Below the pieces are notes generated by a model that was not told where the DNA came from, searched no databases, and was given only the letters and a program-made list of their open reading frames with translations. The position numbers and the translations under genes were made by a program. Below, in pieces: positions 50,962-60,560 of a stretch of 64,000 bases of DNA; position 1 is the first letter of the stretch; each line of letters opens with the position of its first letter. Source of the stretch: Mageeibacillus sp. UBA4314 (lineage in GTDB: Bacteria > Bacillota > Clostridia > Saccharofermentanales > Saccharofermentanaceae); contig DGUI01000011.1 of the NCBI GenBank assembly GCA_002394605.1, positions 62,001 through 126,000 of the forward strand, read 5' to 3'.

Positions 50962-52318
50962 AACAAGCCTCCGGATCAAAATCACCGCCGCTATACCCGG
51001 ACAGATAATCAGCAACCGTAGAATAGAGCTTATCTGTCGTAGGCGGGCAATAGACCGCGTTATCAAGAGTCTGGTAATAGAATGTCGCAGCCTGGCCGAA
51101 CAGAGGATCAGTAGTGATATAGTTCCAGACTTCTGATGACTTGATGCCGGGCAGGAAGCCGGTGTGGTGCTCCAGCCGTTCAGTCAACATCCTTGCATCA
51201 GGGTCAAGAGCCATGAATGAAGCGAATCTGACGGCAAACTCCTTCTCCTCGGATGAACTGTTTACACAGAGCGAATAGAGCGTAGCCATCGGGACTACAC
51301 TGTGTGAAGGATCGGCCATGGGCAGCGATACGAGATAGATGCCTGCAGGATAATAGTTGTTCCAGTTCTCAATCTCGGACGATGACGCCAGCCACATGCC
51401 CGCATAACGTGAAAATACGGGGTTAGAGCCTTCCTGTGTGGTATTCCTCGTCAGACCTTCCTTGTAAAGCCTTCCGATATAATCCAGAGACAACTGGACA
51501 AGGCCAATGGTATGATCACGGTCATACCTGTATTCCTCGTTCATCATGAATGAACATCTCATGTCGGATGTAAAAGCCGATGTGACATACGGTATCATGT
51601 CATTGCCTGATGACAGCGGAATAACCTCATATTCCTTATCGATCTCTTCGAGATACTTCCTGAACTGCTCCCTGTCATACTTAAAAGCTAGTTTGCCCGA
51701 TCCGGGGATATACTCGGAATTACCTACCATCAACATGACTGATGAATAATAAGGTATCCCGTAGAGAAGACCCTTATCAGTATTCTGGTCAACTGCGCCG
51801 ACATAAACGCGGTCAGCCGACAGGAGAGATTCATCGGAGATATAATTGTTGAGCGGATCGATGAGCGAACGGCTCTTCATCTCAGAGAGCTGTGATGTGA
51901 GGAAGATGTCAGGTGCATTGTTATCCTTATTCCACTGAGTGATATTGTCAACTGAAGCGCCTTCAACAGGTGTCAGGACTGATCTCACGATAAAATCCGG
52001 GTCTACCCCGTCAAGAAAATCAAGATCTACCGTATCCCCTTTCCTGTCTCCGAGAAGGTCGTGACTCTTGCAGTAATAGAGCTTGGCAAGGTACTTGATG
52101 GTATTATCGGAATAAGGCGAAGCAACTGTTATCCGGGCAACGTTGCTCTCGGGAAAATCAGGATCAGGCCGCGTCGTGCCTTCTGAAGACACAGCTGACG
52201 TATCTTCAGGGAATACCACGTCAGGGAATTCATCTTCACCCTTGCGGCAGCCGGCAAATGAGCCAAGGAGCATCACAGCCGACAAAACTATGGCAGACAG
52301 TCTATATACAGATCTCAA
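50948..52318 (-). CDS. Extracellular solute-binding lipoprotein (orphan)
   Basis: A 456-residue lipoprotein (lipobox FAGC, Cys24). After an acidic spacer it has the ABC-type family 1 solute-binding layout: VDLDFLDG...DIFLTSQLSEMKSRSLIDPLNNYI, GLLYGIPYYSSVMLMVGN, MWLASSSEI and a late segment KEFAVRFASFMALD. Sugars are the usual ligands of this class. No permease or ATPase genes are adjacent, so it is an orphan here. The start is probably TTG 52316-52318. It overlaps the MGMT-fusion gene, which is translated with it. Confidence 0.85.
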   Translation of the reverse strand: MRSVYRLSAIVLSAVMLLGSFAGCRKGEDEFPDVVFPEDTSAVSSEGTTRPDPDFPESNVARITVASPYSDNTIKYLAKLYYCKSHDLLGDRKGDTVDLDFLDGVDPDFIVRSVLTPVEGASVDNITQWNKDNNAPDIFLTSQLSEMKSRSLIDPLNNYISDESLLSADRVYVGAVDQNTDKGLLYGIPYYSSVMLMVGNSEYIPGSGKLAFKYDREQFRKYLEEIDKEYEVIPLSSGNDMIPYVTSAFTSDMRCSFMMNEEYRYDRDHTIGLVQLSLDYIGRLYKEGLTRNTTQEGSNPVFSRYAGMWLASSSEIENWNNYYPAGIYLVSLPMADPSHSVVPMATLYSLCVNSSSEEKEFAVRFASFMALDPDARMLTERLEHHTGFLPGIKSSEVWNYITTDPLFGQAATFYYQTLDNAVYCPPTTDKLYSTVADYLSGYSGGDFDPEACYGQT

Positions 52319-52389
52319 TACGCTACGGCCTTTCGATTTGATGTTTAGATTATATCATTCTTGATAATAATCACATAAAACATCTTTGC

Positions 52390-52418
52390 TTGACAGAGAA
52401 CGACAATAAAAGTACAAT
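52390..52418 (+). promoter_or_regulatory. Sigma-A promoter of tRNA-Thr
   Basis: Consensus TTGACA (52390-52395), 17 bases, TACAAT (52413-52418); the tRNA begins 15 bases after. Confidence 0.88.
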
Positions 52419-52432
52419 TCTATTGCTGATTT

Positions 52433-52507
52433 GCCAATGTGGCTCAGGGGTAGAGCAATTCACTCGTAATGAATAGGTCGTGGGTTCGATTCCCACCATT
52501 GGCTCCA
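52433..52507 (+). tRNA. tRNA-Thr (anticodon CGT)
   Basis: Acceptor GCCAATG/CATTGGC, D arm GCTC...GAGC, anticodon stem ATTCA/TGAAT with loop CTCGTAA (anticodon CGT, reads ACG), T arm GTGGG-TTCGATT-CCCAC. Discriminator T and an encoded CCA end at 52507. Confidence 0.96.
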
Positions 52508-52515
52508 GCATTAAG

Positions 52516-52556
52516 GATGTGACGGCTAAGGGTCTTCCCTTCCGTCACATCTTTTT
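52516..52556 (+). terminator. Terminator of tRNA-Thr
   Basis: GATGTGACGG/CCGTCACATC 10-bp stem with an inner AAGGG/CCCTT stem, then TTTTTC. Its right arm runs over the last codons of the convergent acyltransferase gene. Confidence 0.92.
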
Positions 52557-53588
52557 CTTACAGAGGCGGATCACGAGGCTTATTATCCTGGACACGGCAA
52601 AAGATATAAGTCCAAGGCTCAGGAACATGAGCAGGTTCCTTACTATTCCCGTAAATCCCATTTTTGAGATGAACAGCATCAGCTGGGCATCAAAAAGGCG
52701 CTGGATGATATAGAATTCAAAACAGAACGAACCTACGAACTCCAGGGCCTTTATCAGCCATTTCCATTTCAGGAGTTCTAATAGTCCTGCACAGATATAA
52801 GCAACCGACGTCCCCAGCGCGAAAGTGGGAACAAACTCCAGCAAAGCCCCGAACAGGTAAAGATAACCGTAATAATGGTTAGCATATGCCATGAACCAGC
52901 CGATTATGAAGAGGCTTATTACGGCAGTCCAGAAGACTGCACGGGAGCTTACATTGACTCCTCTCTTGATAAGATTGCCTATGAGCATGCCCAGAAGGAA
53001 GATGGGGATCCTGTTTATCATGTAGTACAGATCTCCCCTGACAACATCCCTCAGCAGGACGGAAGCTGTGAACCATACGGCAAATGATATCCCGAACAGC
53101 AGGACCGGCCTGCCAAACCTGGACATAAGCTTCTGATACCAGGGCGCCGCAAGATAGAACAGGATGATCGTAGGAACGAACCACAGATAGCTGTTTACGT
53201 CAGTCGTGAAGAACCTGACGCCTGATATGTTGAGCAGATAATCCGTTACTGACCAGCCTTCCGTTATCATCATGACCAGACCTGACAGAAGATATACAGG
53301 CAGGATCCTTACAGCTCTCCTGCCGTAGAACGGCAGGACACGCGGATCCTTACAAAGCGAGAATACTACTGACATACCCGAGAGTATCAGGAATATGTCA
53401 ACGCCGTAGAACGACCTGATGAGCACGAATTCCTCAATGTCGAAGAATATTGTCCCTTCAGGCAATATGGGAAGAAATTCGTGGAAGACGCAGATGATGA
53501 CCGCCGCAATGCCCATCAGGGCATTGCGGTGTTTGGATATCAGGGCAAGATCGCCTGTCAATAACTTAGGGTCATCATTTGAACTCAT
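52545..53588 (-). CDS. Acyltransferase-3 family membrane protein
   Basis: A 347-residue protein with about ten hydrophobic helices and the acyltransferase-3 pattern: early IICVFHEFLP (catalytic-type His), FYGVDIFLILSGMSV, FYGRRAVRILPVYL, YLWFVPTIILFYLAAPWY. Such enzymes move acyl groups (often acetyl) onto surface sugars or peptidoglycan. It starts four bases before the leuA stop side, on the same strand, so could be co-transcribed. Substrate unknown. Confidence 0.9.
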   Translation of the reverse strand: MSSNDDPKLLTGDLALISKHRNALMGIAAVIICVFHEFLPILPEGTIFFDIEEFVLIRSFYGVDIFLILSGMSVVFSLCKDPRVLPFYGRRAVRILPVYLLSGLVMMITEGWSVTDYLLNISGVRFFTTDVNSYLWFVPTIILFYLAAPWYQKLMSRFGRPVLLFGISFAVWFTASVLLRDVVRGDLYYMINRIPIFLLGMLIGNLIKRGVNVSSRAVFWTAVISLFIIGWFMAYANHYYGYLYLFGALLEFVPTFALGTSVAYICAGLLELLKWKWLIKALEFVGSFCFEFYIIQRLFDAQLMLFISKMGFTGIVRNLLMFLSLGLISFAVSRIISLVIRLCKKKM

Positions 53589-53592
53589 ACTG

Positions 53593-55254
53593 TTATTTTA
53601 TCATTCTGTTGTAAGCGCTGATGATCGCACGTACGGAAGACTTGGTAACTGAGCTCGATACTCCGGCACCGATATAGACCTTTCCGTCATCATTGTTCTT
53701 CAGCTCGATATATGTGATAGCTGCCGAATCGGAACCTTGCTTAAGGGCATGCTCCGAATACATTGCGATCGATAACTTCACGCCTGTGAGGTTGGAGAAA
53801 GCAGTAGTAAAAGCATCAAGGAGACCGTTACCTTCAGCAGAGATCTCATGTTTCTCCCCGTTCAAGGAGATCACGGCATCTACACGGCTGGTATTGTCGC
53901 TCGTGGCGTGCTCTGCAAAAGACTCCAGGCTATACGGCGTCATTACGTTGATGTAGTAATCGTCGAAGAGGTCAAATACCTGCTGCGGCAGCAGTTCCTT
54001 GGAATTACTGTCGGTCTCATGCTTGATGACAGTAAGGAAATCACGCTGGAACGACCTTGGCAGGATAACCCCGTAGTACTGCTCCATGACATAAGAGATG
54101 CCGCCCCTGCCGGACTGGCTGTTGATCCTGATGATAGGCTCGTAATCCCTTCCGACATCCTTGGGATCGATCGGCAGATAAGGAACATTCCAGATATCCG
54201 AACCGGTCTCTTCCATCTTCTTGATGCCCTTATTGATCGCATCCTGATGAGATCCGGAGAAAGCAGTAAACACGAGCTTGCCCGACCAGGGATGTCTCGG
54301 TTCCACGCGCATTCCGGTGCAGTCCTCATAGATATCGACACACTCATTGATATTCGAGAAATCAAGCACGGGATCCACACCCTGCATCATCATGTTGATG
54401 GCGAGCGTGATGATGTCGACGTTGCCCGTCCTTTCGCCGTTGCCGAAGAGGGTGCCTTCAACCCTGTCAGCGCCAGCAAGGATGCCGAGTTCGGAAGCAG
54501 CCACTCCCGTTCCCCTGTCATTATGGGTATGGATCGATACGATTATCTTATCCCTCCACTTCGTATTCCTGCAGAAATACTCGATCATGTCAGCGTACAC
54601 ATTAGGCAATGTGTATTCCACCGTCTCGGGCAGGTTGATTATTACCTTCTTATCTTCCGTAGGCTGCCAGATATCGAGCACGGCATCACATATCTCCACC
54701 GCGAAATCAGGCTCCGTGGATGAATAGCTCTCAGGCGAATACTCGAGTATCCAGTTGGTATCGCTCATATCCTCATCTATGTATTCCTTGATCATCCTCG
54801 CGCCGTCAACTGCCAGGTCGATGCACTGTTTGCGGTCAAAACCGAATACGACCTCTCTCTGCAGCGCCGAAGTCGAATTGTAAAGGTGGATGACAACGTT
54901 CGGAGCACCGTAAACGGCCTCCATTGTTTTGTCTATGATATGTGATCTTGACTGTGTCAGCACCTGGATGGCAACATCGTCCGGAATGAGCTTGTTATCG
55001 ATCAGGTATCTGCAGAAATTATAATCAGTCTCCGACGCTGCCGGGAAACCTATCTCGATCTCCTTGAACCCGCACTTGACGAGGAAATTGAAGAACCTGA
55101 CCTTATGTTCAAGATTCATCGGAACGACGAGTGCCTGGTTGCCGTCGCGAAGATCGACAGAACACCATATGGGCGCTTTATCGATAGTCCTGGTGGGCCA
55201 CTTGCGATCTGCCAGATCCACTTCAGGGATCTTAACATACCTCTGATGATTCAT
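53593..55254 (-). CDS. leuA: 2-isopropylmalate synthase
   Basis: A 553-residue LeuA of the long (LeuA2-like) type, condensing acetyl-CoA and 2-ketoisovalerate at the start of leucine synthesis. DRE-TIM motifs: WCSVDLRDGNQAL, GFKEIEIGFPAASETD, HTHNDRGTGVAASEL with the metal His pair, GNGERTGNVD. The C-terminal regulatory domain (DAFTTAFSNLTGVKL, VYIGAGVSSSVTKSSVRA) binds leucine for feedback control. Other leu genes are absent here. Controlled by a T-box leader. ATG 55252-55254 follows TTTGGAGG. Confidence 0.96.
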   Translation of the reverse strand: MNHQRYVKIPEVDLADRKWPTRTIDKAPIWCSVDLRDGNQALVVPMNLEHKVRFFNFLVKCGFKEIEIGFPAASETDYNFCRYLIDNKLIPDDVAIQVLTQSRSHIIDKTMEAVYGAPNVVIHLYNSTSALQREVVFGFDRKQCIDLAVDGARMIKEYIDEDMSDTNWILEYSPESYSSTEPDFAVEICDAVLDIWQPTEDKKVIINLPETVEYTLPNVYADMIEYFCRNTKWRDKIIVSIHTHNDRGTGVAASELGILAGADRVEGTLFGNGERTGNVDIITLAINMMMQGVDPVLDFSNINECVDIYEDCTGMRVEPRHPWSGKLVFTAFSGSHQDAINKGIKKMEETGSDIWNVPYLPIDPKDVGRDYEPIIRINSQSGRGGISYVMEQYYGVILPRSFQRDFLTVIKHETDSNSKELLPQQVFDLFDDYYINVMTPYSLESFAEHATSDNTSRVDAVISLNGEKHEISAEGNGLLDAFTTAFSNLTGVKLSIAMYSEHALKQGSDSAAITYIELKNNDDGKVYIGAGVSSSVTKSSVRAIISAYNRMIK

Positions 55255-55275
55255 ACTGTACCTCCAAATATATAA

Positions 55276-55545
55276 GCCCCTTCTCTCTTACTATAGAGAC
55301 GAAGGGGCGTTCGCGGTACCACTCTACTTCACCTTATAAAGGTGCACTTAGCGGATACGGGGTCATATGCCCGATATCCTGTTCCTGTAACGTGGAACTT
55401 GTACGTCCCGGTCTACTTATGTGTTCAACCGGACAGCTCCGAGGTGAGTTCATCAGCTTGGTATCTTCTTGTCTCGCACCGACCGACAATTCTCTGTAAG
55501 AACCGCATCTGAGTAGTATTCCTCTTCAACGCCTTTGGCTATTAA
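55276..55545 (-). promoter_or_regulatory. T-box riboswitch leader of leuA
   Basis: Minus strand T-box sequence GAGTGGTACCGCGAAC (55309-55324), followed by a hairpin GCCCCTTC/GAAGGGGC with inner AGAGA/TCTCT (55276-55308). Upstream stem I includes GAACTCACC; CTC at 55446-55448 is a plausible leucine specifier. After the hairpin comes TTATATATTT instead of a run of T, then the ribosome site. Uncharged tRNA-Leu should promote expression. Confidence 0.88.
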
Positions 55546-55549
55546 ATGC

Positions 55550-55578
55550 AATATAACAAAAAGGGCAATTAAGGTCAA
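55550..55578 (-). promoter_or_regulatory. Promoter of the leuA leader
   Basis: TTGACC (55573-55578), 17 bases, TATATT (55550-55555) on the minus strand, just past the murJ stop. Confidence 0.8.
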
Positions 55579-55600
55579 GTATTATTATCGTTTTATAACC

Positions 55601-57202
55601 TTATCCCCTCTTGAACTTCCTCTTGATCCAGCTGATCCAGTAAGTAGCTTCCTCCATCTTCATCACGAGTGCCACACCGAAATAGATCACTACGGCTGCA
55701 ATGCCTTTGCATGCGATGATGACGAGCTGTGTTGCCTTGGAACCATGTCCGGGAAGGAAATGATCGATCACCGCGATCAGTCCGCACATGATGACCATGC
55801 AAAGGCAGCTCTTCAGGATGGAGCCCCATACGCCGTGAGGCCTGATATCATTCTTCCTGTTATATACAAGGACGAGAACGATCATCTGAAGGATGCTAGT
55901 AACTGAATAAGCGATAGTAAGTGATATGAATCCGATATTGGTATATCTGAGCAAGGAACATACGATAGGCGTGCTTACAAGACCGATGCACCCCGCACCG
56001 AAAGGTATCTTCGTGTGACCGATCGCATTAAAGGCATGATTATAGAGATATACGACTGAATGAGTAACGATCGCTATGCAGAATCCGATAAGCAGTATGC
56101 CGGCGTTCTGCGCATTCGTATCCGTATATTTGGACGACCATTGATAGACCGCCTTTACGACATCATTGCTCATGAGAGCAATGAATCCTGCACAAGGGAA
56201 TGCGATAAAAAGCGCACTCTTAAGGCTCGAGGAAAGGTAATTTGATGTATCAGAGTATCGCTTTGCCTCATAGGAAGCAGCGATGTTAGGTGTCATGATA
56301 GTACCGATGCCGACGGTAAAGATACCATAGGGGATCTGCCATACAGTTGATGCATTGCGGAGAGCATATATGATGCCGTCACCAAAATCACCTGCAAAAT
56401 AATTAAGGATGATGACATTGATCTGTACGACTGATGTCGAGAACATGATCGGAAGAGCTCTCTTCAACAGTCTTCTGAACTCTTTGTCGCGCGGCTGGAA
56501 AATGAACCTGAACTGCTTGAGCTTGTCAAATCCTACGAAGTACTGGTACAGAAAATAGAATACCGAGGCAAAAAGGATGCCACCTGTAGTAAACATGAGG
56601 CTCCTTGTTGAGTTGCCGGCCAGGAAATAGATCGCTGCGATGGAAACAACATTGTAGATGAAAGGCGCAAGCGCTGTCTGGTTGAACCTTCTGTATGAGT
56701 TCAGGATAGCCATGGACAGAGCCGCGAGCATCATGAAGAATATCTGCGGGAACAGCATTTTGGACGCCGCTGAAGCAAGTTTCAACGTCTCAGCACCGAT
56801 CTTGCTGTTATTCATCGCATATATCTGATAAAGAGGTTCCGAGAATATAGTTCCGAGGATACAGACGATGATCATTACCACGGCAACGACCGAGACGAAG
56901 ATACTGATAGTCCTGACGCCTCTCTTCTCCTCATTAACCGCAAGCGAACCGGACATGTAAGGCGCGATCGACGAATAGATGGCACCGCCGATGATCAGGT
57001 TGTAGAACAGGTCAGGGATGGTAAAAGCGAGAGTAAAAGCATCACGGTATGTCTCATCGAACCTGTGACTTACAACGATGTCACGGAGGAATCCCGATGC
57101 CTTGGACAGGAAAAGTCCTGCCATTACTATAACGGCAGCAACCTTTGCTGATGATATTCCGGTCTTACGTCTCTCTTTTATCGGTACCTGCTGTTCGCTC
57201 AT
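55601..57202 (-). CDS. murJ: Lipid II flippase MurJ
   Basis: A 533-residue MOP-superfamily transporter with 14 predicted helices. MurJ features: AAVIVMAGLFLSKASGFLRDIVVSHRF near the N-terminus with SxxGxxRD, TFTIPDLFYNLIIGG-like AFTIPDLFYN, and AIGHTKIPF in the second half. It flips lipid II for peptidoglycan assembly. Overlaps the cinA-type gene by four bases (ATGA), at the end of the proC-rnhA-nudF-ftsK-cinA-murJ series. Confidence 0.93.
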   Translation of the reverse strand: MSEQQVPIKERRKTGISSAKVAAVIVMAGLFLSKASGFLRDIVVSHRFDETYRDAFTLAFTIPDLFYNLIIGGAIYSSIAPYMSGSLAVNEEKRGVRTISIFVSVVAVVMIIVCILGTIFSEPLYQIYAMNNSKIGAETLKLASAASKMLFPQIFFMMLAALSMAILNSYRRFNQTALAPFIYNVVSIAAIYFLAGNSTRSLMFTTGGILFASVFYFLYQYFVGFDKLKQFRFIFQPRDKEFRRLLKRALPIMFSTSVVQINVIILNYFAGDFGDGIIYALRNASTVWQIPYGIFTVGIGTIMTPNIAASYEAKRYSDTSNYLSSSLKSALFIAFPCAGFIALMSNDVVKAVYQWSSKYTDTNAQNAGILLIGFCIAIVTHSVVYLYNHAFNAIGHTKIPFGAGCIGLVSTPIVCSLLRYTNIGFISLTIAYSVTSILQMIVLVLVYNRKNDIRPHGVWGSILKSCLCMVIMCGLIAVIDHFLPGHGSKATQLVIIACKGIAAVVIYFGVALVMKMEEATYWISWIKRKFKRG

Positions 57203-57681
57203 ACTGCCTGCTGCAGGACTGTCCTCAAAGCTTCAAGTACAGTCTGCTCGCGAATCGATTCGCGATCTCCCTGGAATCTGTATAATTTCGCAAAATTCAT
57301 GGACATGCCGGAAAAACCGATGTAAACAGTACCTACCGGTTTCTCTTCCGAGCCGCCTGTGGGGCCCGCGATACCTGTTACTGACACAGCTATATCAGAA
57401 CCAAGCAACTCGCGCGTACCTGTTGCCATCTGCTTGGCACACTGCTCTGACACTGCCCCGTGATTTGCAATGACATCCTCGTCAACTCCGAGGACTCTTA
57501 TCTTCACTTCATTTGAATACGATACTACGCTTCCTTCAAAGCACCGGGAAGCGCCGGGAACGCCAACGATAACGGATGAGATAAGGCCACCCGTAAGACT
57601 CTCGGCAAAGCCGATCTTAAAACCGCGGTTTACGGCTATCTCAACGATCTGTTCAGCAAGCCTTGGTATCTCGCTATTCAT
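57199..57681 (-). CDS. pncC: CinA C-terminal domain / NMN amidohydrolase
   Basis: A 160-residue stand-alone CinA C-terminal protein, which deamidates nicotinamide mononucleotide to nicotinate mononucleotide. Family motifs: FAESLTGGLISSVIVGVPGASRCFEGSVVSYSNEVKI, GAVSEQCAKQMA and VTGIAGPTGGSEEKPVGTVYIG. Of two adjacent ATG codons, 57679-57681 is better spaced from GGGAGG. It overlaps both neighbours by one to four bases. Within a window also having nadD, NAD recycling is plausible. Confidence 0.94.
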   Translation of the reverse strand: MNSEIPRLAEQIVEIAVNRGFKIGFAESLTGGLISSVIVGVPGASRCFEGSVVSYSNEVKIRVLGVDEDVIANHGAVSEQCAKQMATGTRELLGSDIAVSVTGIAGPTGGSEEKPVGTVYIGFSGMSMNFAKLYRFQGDRESIREQTVLEALRTVLQQAV

Positions 57682-60560
57682 CATTTGCCTCCCTTCGACT
57701 TCATTTCAAGCCAGTCGATCTCAGTAATGAGGACCTTACGGGGTTTGCTCCCCTCGAAAGGACCGATGATCCCCTTGCGCTCAAGAAGATCGATGAGCCT
57801 TGAAGCTCTCGGATATCCTACACCAAGTCGCCTCTGAAGGATAGAGGAACTTGCAGAACCATACTCGAGCACAACGTCTACAGCCTGCTCGAACAGGTCA
57901 TCTTCACCGCTTCCGCCGCCATTGCCGCCCTCGGAAGAAGCGCTGTCTGATTCGCCTGATGACACGCCCTGCTTAACGGAATCGATGATCTCCTCATCGT
58001 ACATCGGTCCGAAATTATTCTTAAGATAGTTAACGATCTTTTCAACTTCACCATCATCAACGAAAGCGCCCTGACCTCTGATGGGCTTGGGAGCGCTGCC
58101 CGGGAAATAGAGCATGTCGCCCTTACCTAAGAGCTTCTCTGCACCGATCTGATCAAGTATCGTCCTGCTGTCGACGCCTGATGCGACTGAGAATGCGATC
58201 CTCGAAGGAAGATTTGCCTTGATGACACCCGTAATGACATCAACAGAAGGTCTCTGAGTCGCGATAATAAGGTGTATTCCGGCAGCTCTTGCCTTTGCTG
58301 CAAGCCTGGAGATCTGAGTCTCAACATCTTTACCTGCAACGGTCATGAGATCGGCAAGCTCGTCGATGATGATAAGGATGAGCGGCAGAGTATCTTCACC
58401 GTTGTACTTCAGGTATTCATTATAACCGTCAAGATTCCTTACATTGGTTTCTGAGAAGAGCCTGTATCTTCTCTCCATCTCGACGACTGCCCACTTGAGG
58501 AGATTGGAGACCATCTTGGCATCAGTCACAACTGGCATTATGAGATGAGGAATGCCATTATATACCGATAATTCGACGACCTTGGGGTCGACCATGATGA
58601 GCCTGACATCCTTAGGTGAAGACTTGCAGAGGATACTGCAGAGTATCGTATTGATACAAACTGATTTACCGGAACCCGTCTGGCCCGCGATAAGCAGGTG
58701 CGGCATCTTTGCAAGGTCACAGTAGATCGGCCTTCCCGGGATGTCCCTTCCGAGTGCAACCGTAAGCGGCGTGGAACTCTTGAATTTGGGTTCTTCCAAA
58801 AGTTCACGCAGGTGAACTGCAGAAGTCTTGTCATTAGGGATCTCGATACCTATCGCGCTCTTTCCGGGGATAGGAGCCTCGATCCTGACTGAATATGCAG
58901 CCATCGCCATCTGGATATCATCCTGCAGGGACAATACCCTGTTAACCTTCGTACCGGTTGCCAGAGTAAGCTCGAACCTTGTTATGGCAGGACCATGTGT
59001 AATATTGACGACCTGCGAATCTATGCCAAAGCTCTTCAGGGCTTCAACAAGTGTCGCAGCCTTGGCACGAAGTTCAAGTTCAGTATTTGCAGCCTTGCCT
59101 GACTTCTCATCCTTGCTGAGGAGATTTGTAGGCGCAGGCTTATAAGAAACATTCTTCCTGACATGCTTCTTTGCAGAAGGAACATCGACAGGAGCAGGAG
59201 ACAACTGTCCCTTGCCTGTATCCACGAGCCTGCCTTCCGTCTCGCTGTAGCCTTCGTGCACCGTCTTCTTGTTGATTGTGATCTTGCTCTCATCAGGAGC
59301 TTTTATATCTTCTTCCTCTGCGGGAAGGATCTCATCGGGAAGGATCTCTTCCGGCATGATCTCTTCAGGAAGGTCCTCGCTTACATATCGGTCCTCAACT
59401 TCTCCCAATGAACCTGTGTTGACATGAGGTCTCCTGATCGTCGTAATTGTTCCTGACGATACTTCATAAGGATATGTGTCCTCTCCCCTCTCAGGAGCCT
59501 CGGGCTGCCTGCCGTCAGACAGGTCGAAGAAATCCTTCTGCCTGTCATCCTCCTTCAGGAATGAAGGAACGTTCATGGTGCCTTTCCTGTGGAGCGGAGG
59601 ATTCTTCGGCATAGGCGTATATGAGAAATCAGCGCTGTTAGTCTCCTGGGGAACTGCAAAGATCCTCTCCCCGTAATTGAGCTTACCGGGATTAGGATTA
59701 ACGTCAGCACCAAACTCCTGAGCCGATACATCGATAAAACCGGTTCTTCTGTCAACGGGCATCTTAGAATGGAACGGATCATAATCATTATTGATATGCT
59801 CTACCCTTCCCGGTCCCTGTCCGAAAGTCACGTCTTTGTACGGATTGGCCTCCTTGACGAAAGTCGTTCCGCCGGGCACATCCTGGAAGAATCCGCCCTT
59901 AGGTCTTGCCTGTCGCTGCTGGTGGGCACGGTTTACATTCTCATACACCTTCGTAGTACCTGCCTTGATCGCATGAGCGGTCCTCTGAGCAGACTTTTTG
60001 AGAGATACGTGGAATACGAGGATCAACTGTGATATGAAGAATACGGCGATCGCAAAACCGCTGATAAGCTTGCCTAATACTATCTGGAGACCAACTGCGA
60101 TACCTCCGCCCAAAACGCCTCCTGACAGGACATATGAAGATGCTGAGGGATTGGTTATGAGCGAACGGTCAAGTCCTGAAGTCCACAGGAGTGATATCGC
60201 CCTTGTCGCCGTCTCCTTCCCCTCATCGTTAATGCACTTTGTCCTGAAATACTCGAAATCCATCGACACAACTGCAAGGAAAGCAGAGATGCAGATGATG
60301 AGGAGCAGGACTGACCTGATCCTTATCTTCGATACACCGGCTCTCTTCTCAAAGAAATAATCCGCGCCCATGTAAGCCAGGAGCAGCGGGATAGCATATG
60401 CCATAATGCCGAGCAGACCAAATCCGAGATTCTTGACGAACGCGCCCAGAGAACCCGTAACATCTGCAGGAAGATAGAACATCAGCATCAGCGCGACGCC
60501 GAGGAAGAAGAGCAGTACGCCCTTCACTTCATGTTTACCGTCAAAGTTCTTTGAGCTCAT
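57681..60560 (-). CDS. ftsK: DNA translocase FtsK/SpoIIIE
   Basis: A 959-residue DNA pump. Four to five N-terminal helices (residues ~12-200) anchor it at the septum; a long, disordered Pro/Asp/Glu-rich linker follows (about 200-480); the motor has HLLIAGQTGSGKSVCIN (Walker A), LILIIIDELADLM (Walker B) and ATQRPSVDVITG; a gamma domain (YPRASRLIDLLERKGIIG) at the C-terminus reads KOPS-like DNA sequences. It moves chromosome ends across the division or sporulation septum. Overlaps nudF by four bases; ATG follows AAGGAGG. Confidence 0.97.
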   Translation of the reverse strand: MSSKNFDGKHEVKGVLLFFLGVALMLMFYLPADVTGSLGAFVKNLGFGLLGIMAYAIPLLLAYMGADYFFEKRAGVSKIRIRSVLLLIICISAFLAVVSMDFEYFRTKCINDEGKETATRAISLLWTSGLDRSLITNPSASSYVLSGGVLGGGIAVGLQIVLGKLISGFAIAVFFISQLILVFHVSLKKSAQRTAHAIKAGTTKVYENVNRAHQQRQARPKGGFFQDVPGGTTFVKEANPYKDVTFGQGPGRVEHINNDYDPFHSKMPVDRRTGFIDVSAQEFGADVNPNPGKLNYGERIFAVPQETNSADFSYTPMPKNPPLHRKGTMNVPSFLKEDDRQKDFFDLSDGRQPEAPERGEDTYPYEVSSGTITTIRRPHVNTGSLGEVEDRYVSEDLPEEIMPEEILPDEILPAEEEDIKAPDESKITINKKTVHEGYSETEGRLVDTGKGQLSPAPVDVPSAKKHVRKNVSYKPAPTNLLSKDEKSGKAANTELELRAKAATLVEALKSFGIDSQVVNITHGPAITRFELTLATGTKVNRVLSLQDDIQMAMAAYSVRIEAPIPGKSAIGIEIPNDKTSAVHLRELLEEPKFKSSTPLTVALGRDIPGRPIYCDLAKMPHLLIAGQTGSGKSVCINTILCSILCKSSPKDVRLIMVDPKVVELSVYNGIPHLIMPVVTDAKMVSNLLKWAVVEMERRYRLFSETNVRNLDGYNEYLKYNGEDTLPLILIIIDELADLMTVAGKDVETQISRLAAKARAAGIHLIIATQRPSVDVITGVIKANLPSRIAFSVASGVDSRTILDQIGAEKLLGKGDMLYFPGSAPKPIRGQGAFVDDGEVEKIVNYLKNNFGPMYDEEIIDSVKQGVSSGESDSASSEGGNGGGSGEDDLFEQAVDVVLEYGSASSSILQRRLGVGYPRASRLIDLLERKGIIGPFEGSKPRKVLITEIDWLEMKSKGGK

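Noticed and set aside
53848..54723. 291-codon open frame opposite leuA
   Set aside because: Fully inside a conserved gene on the other strand; a by-product of codon bias.
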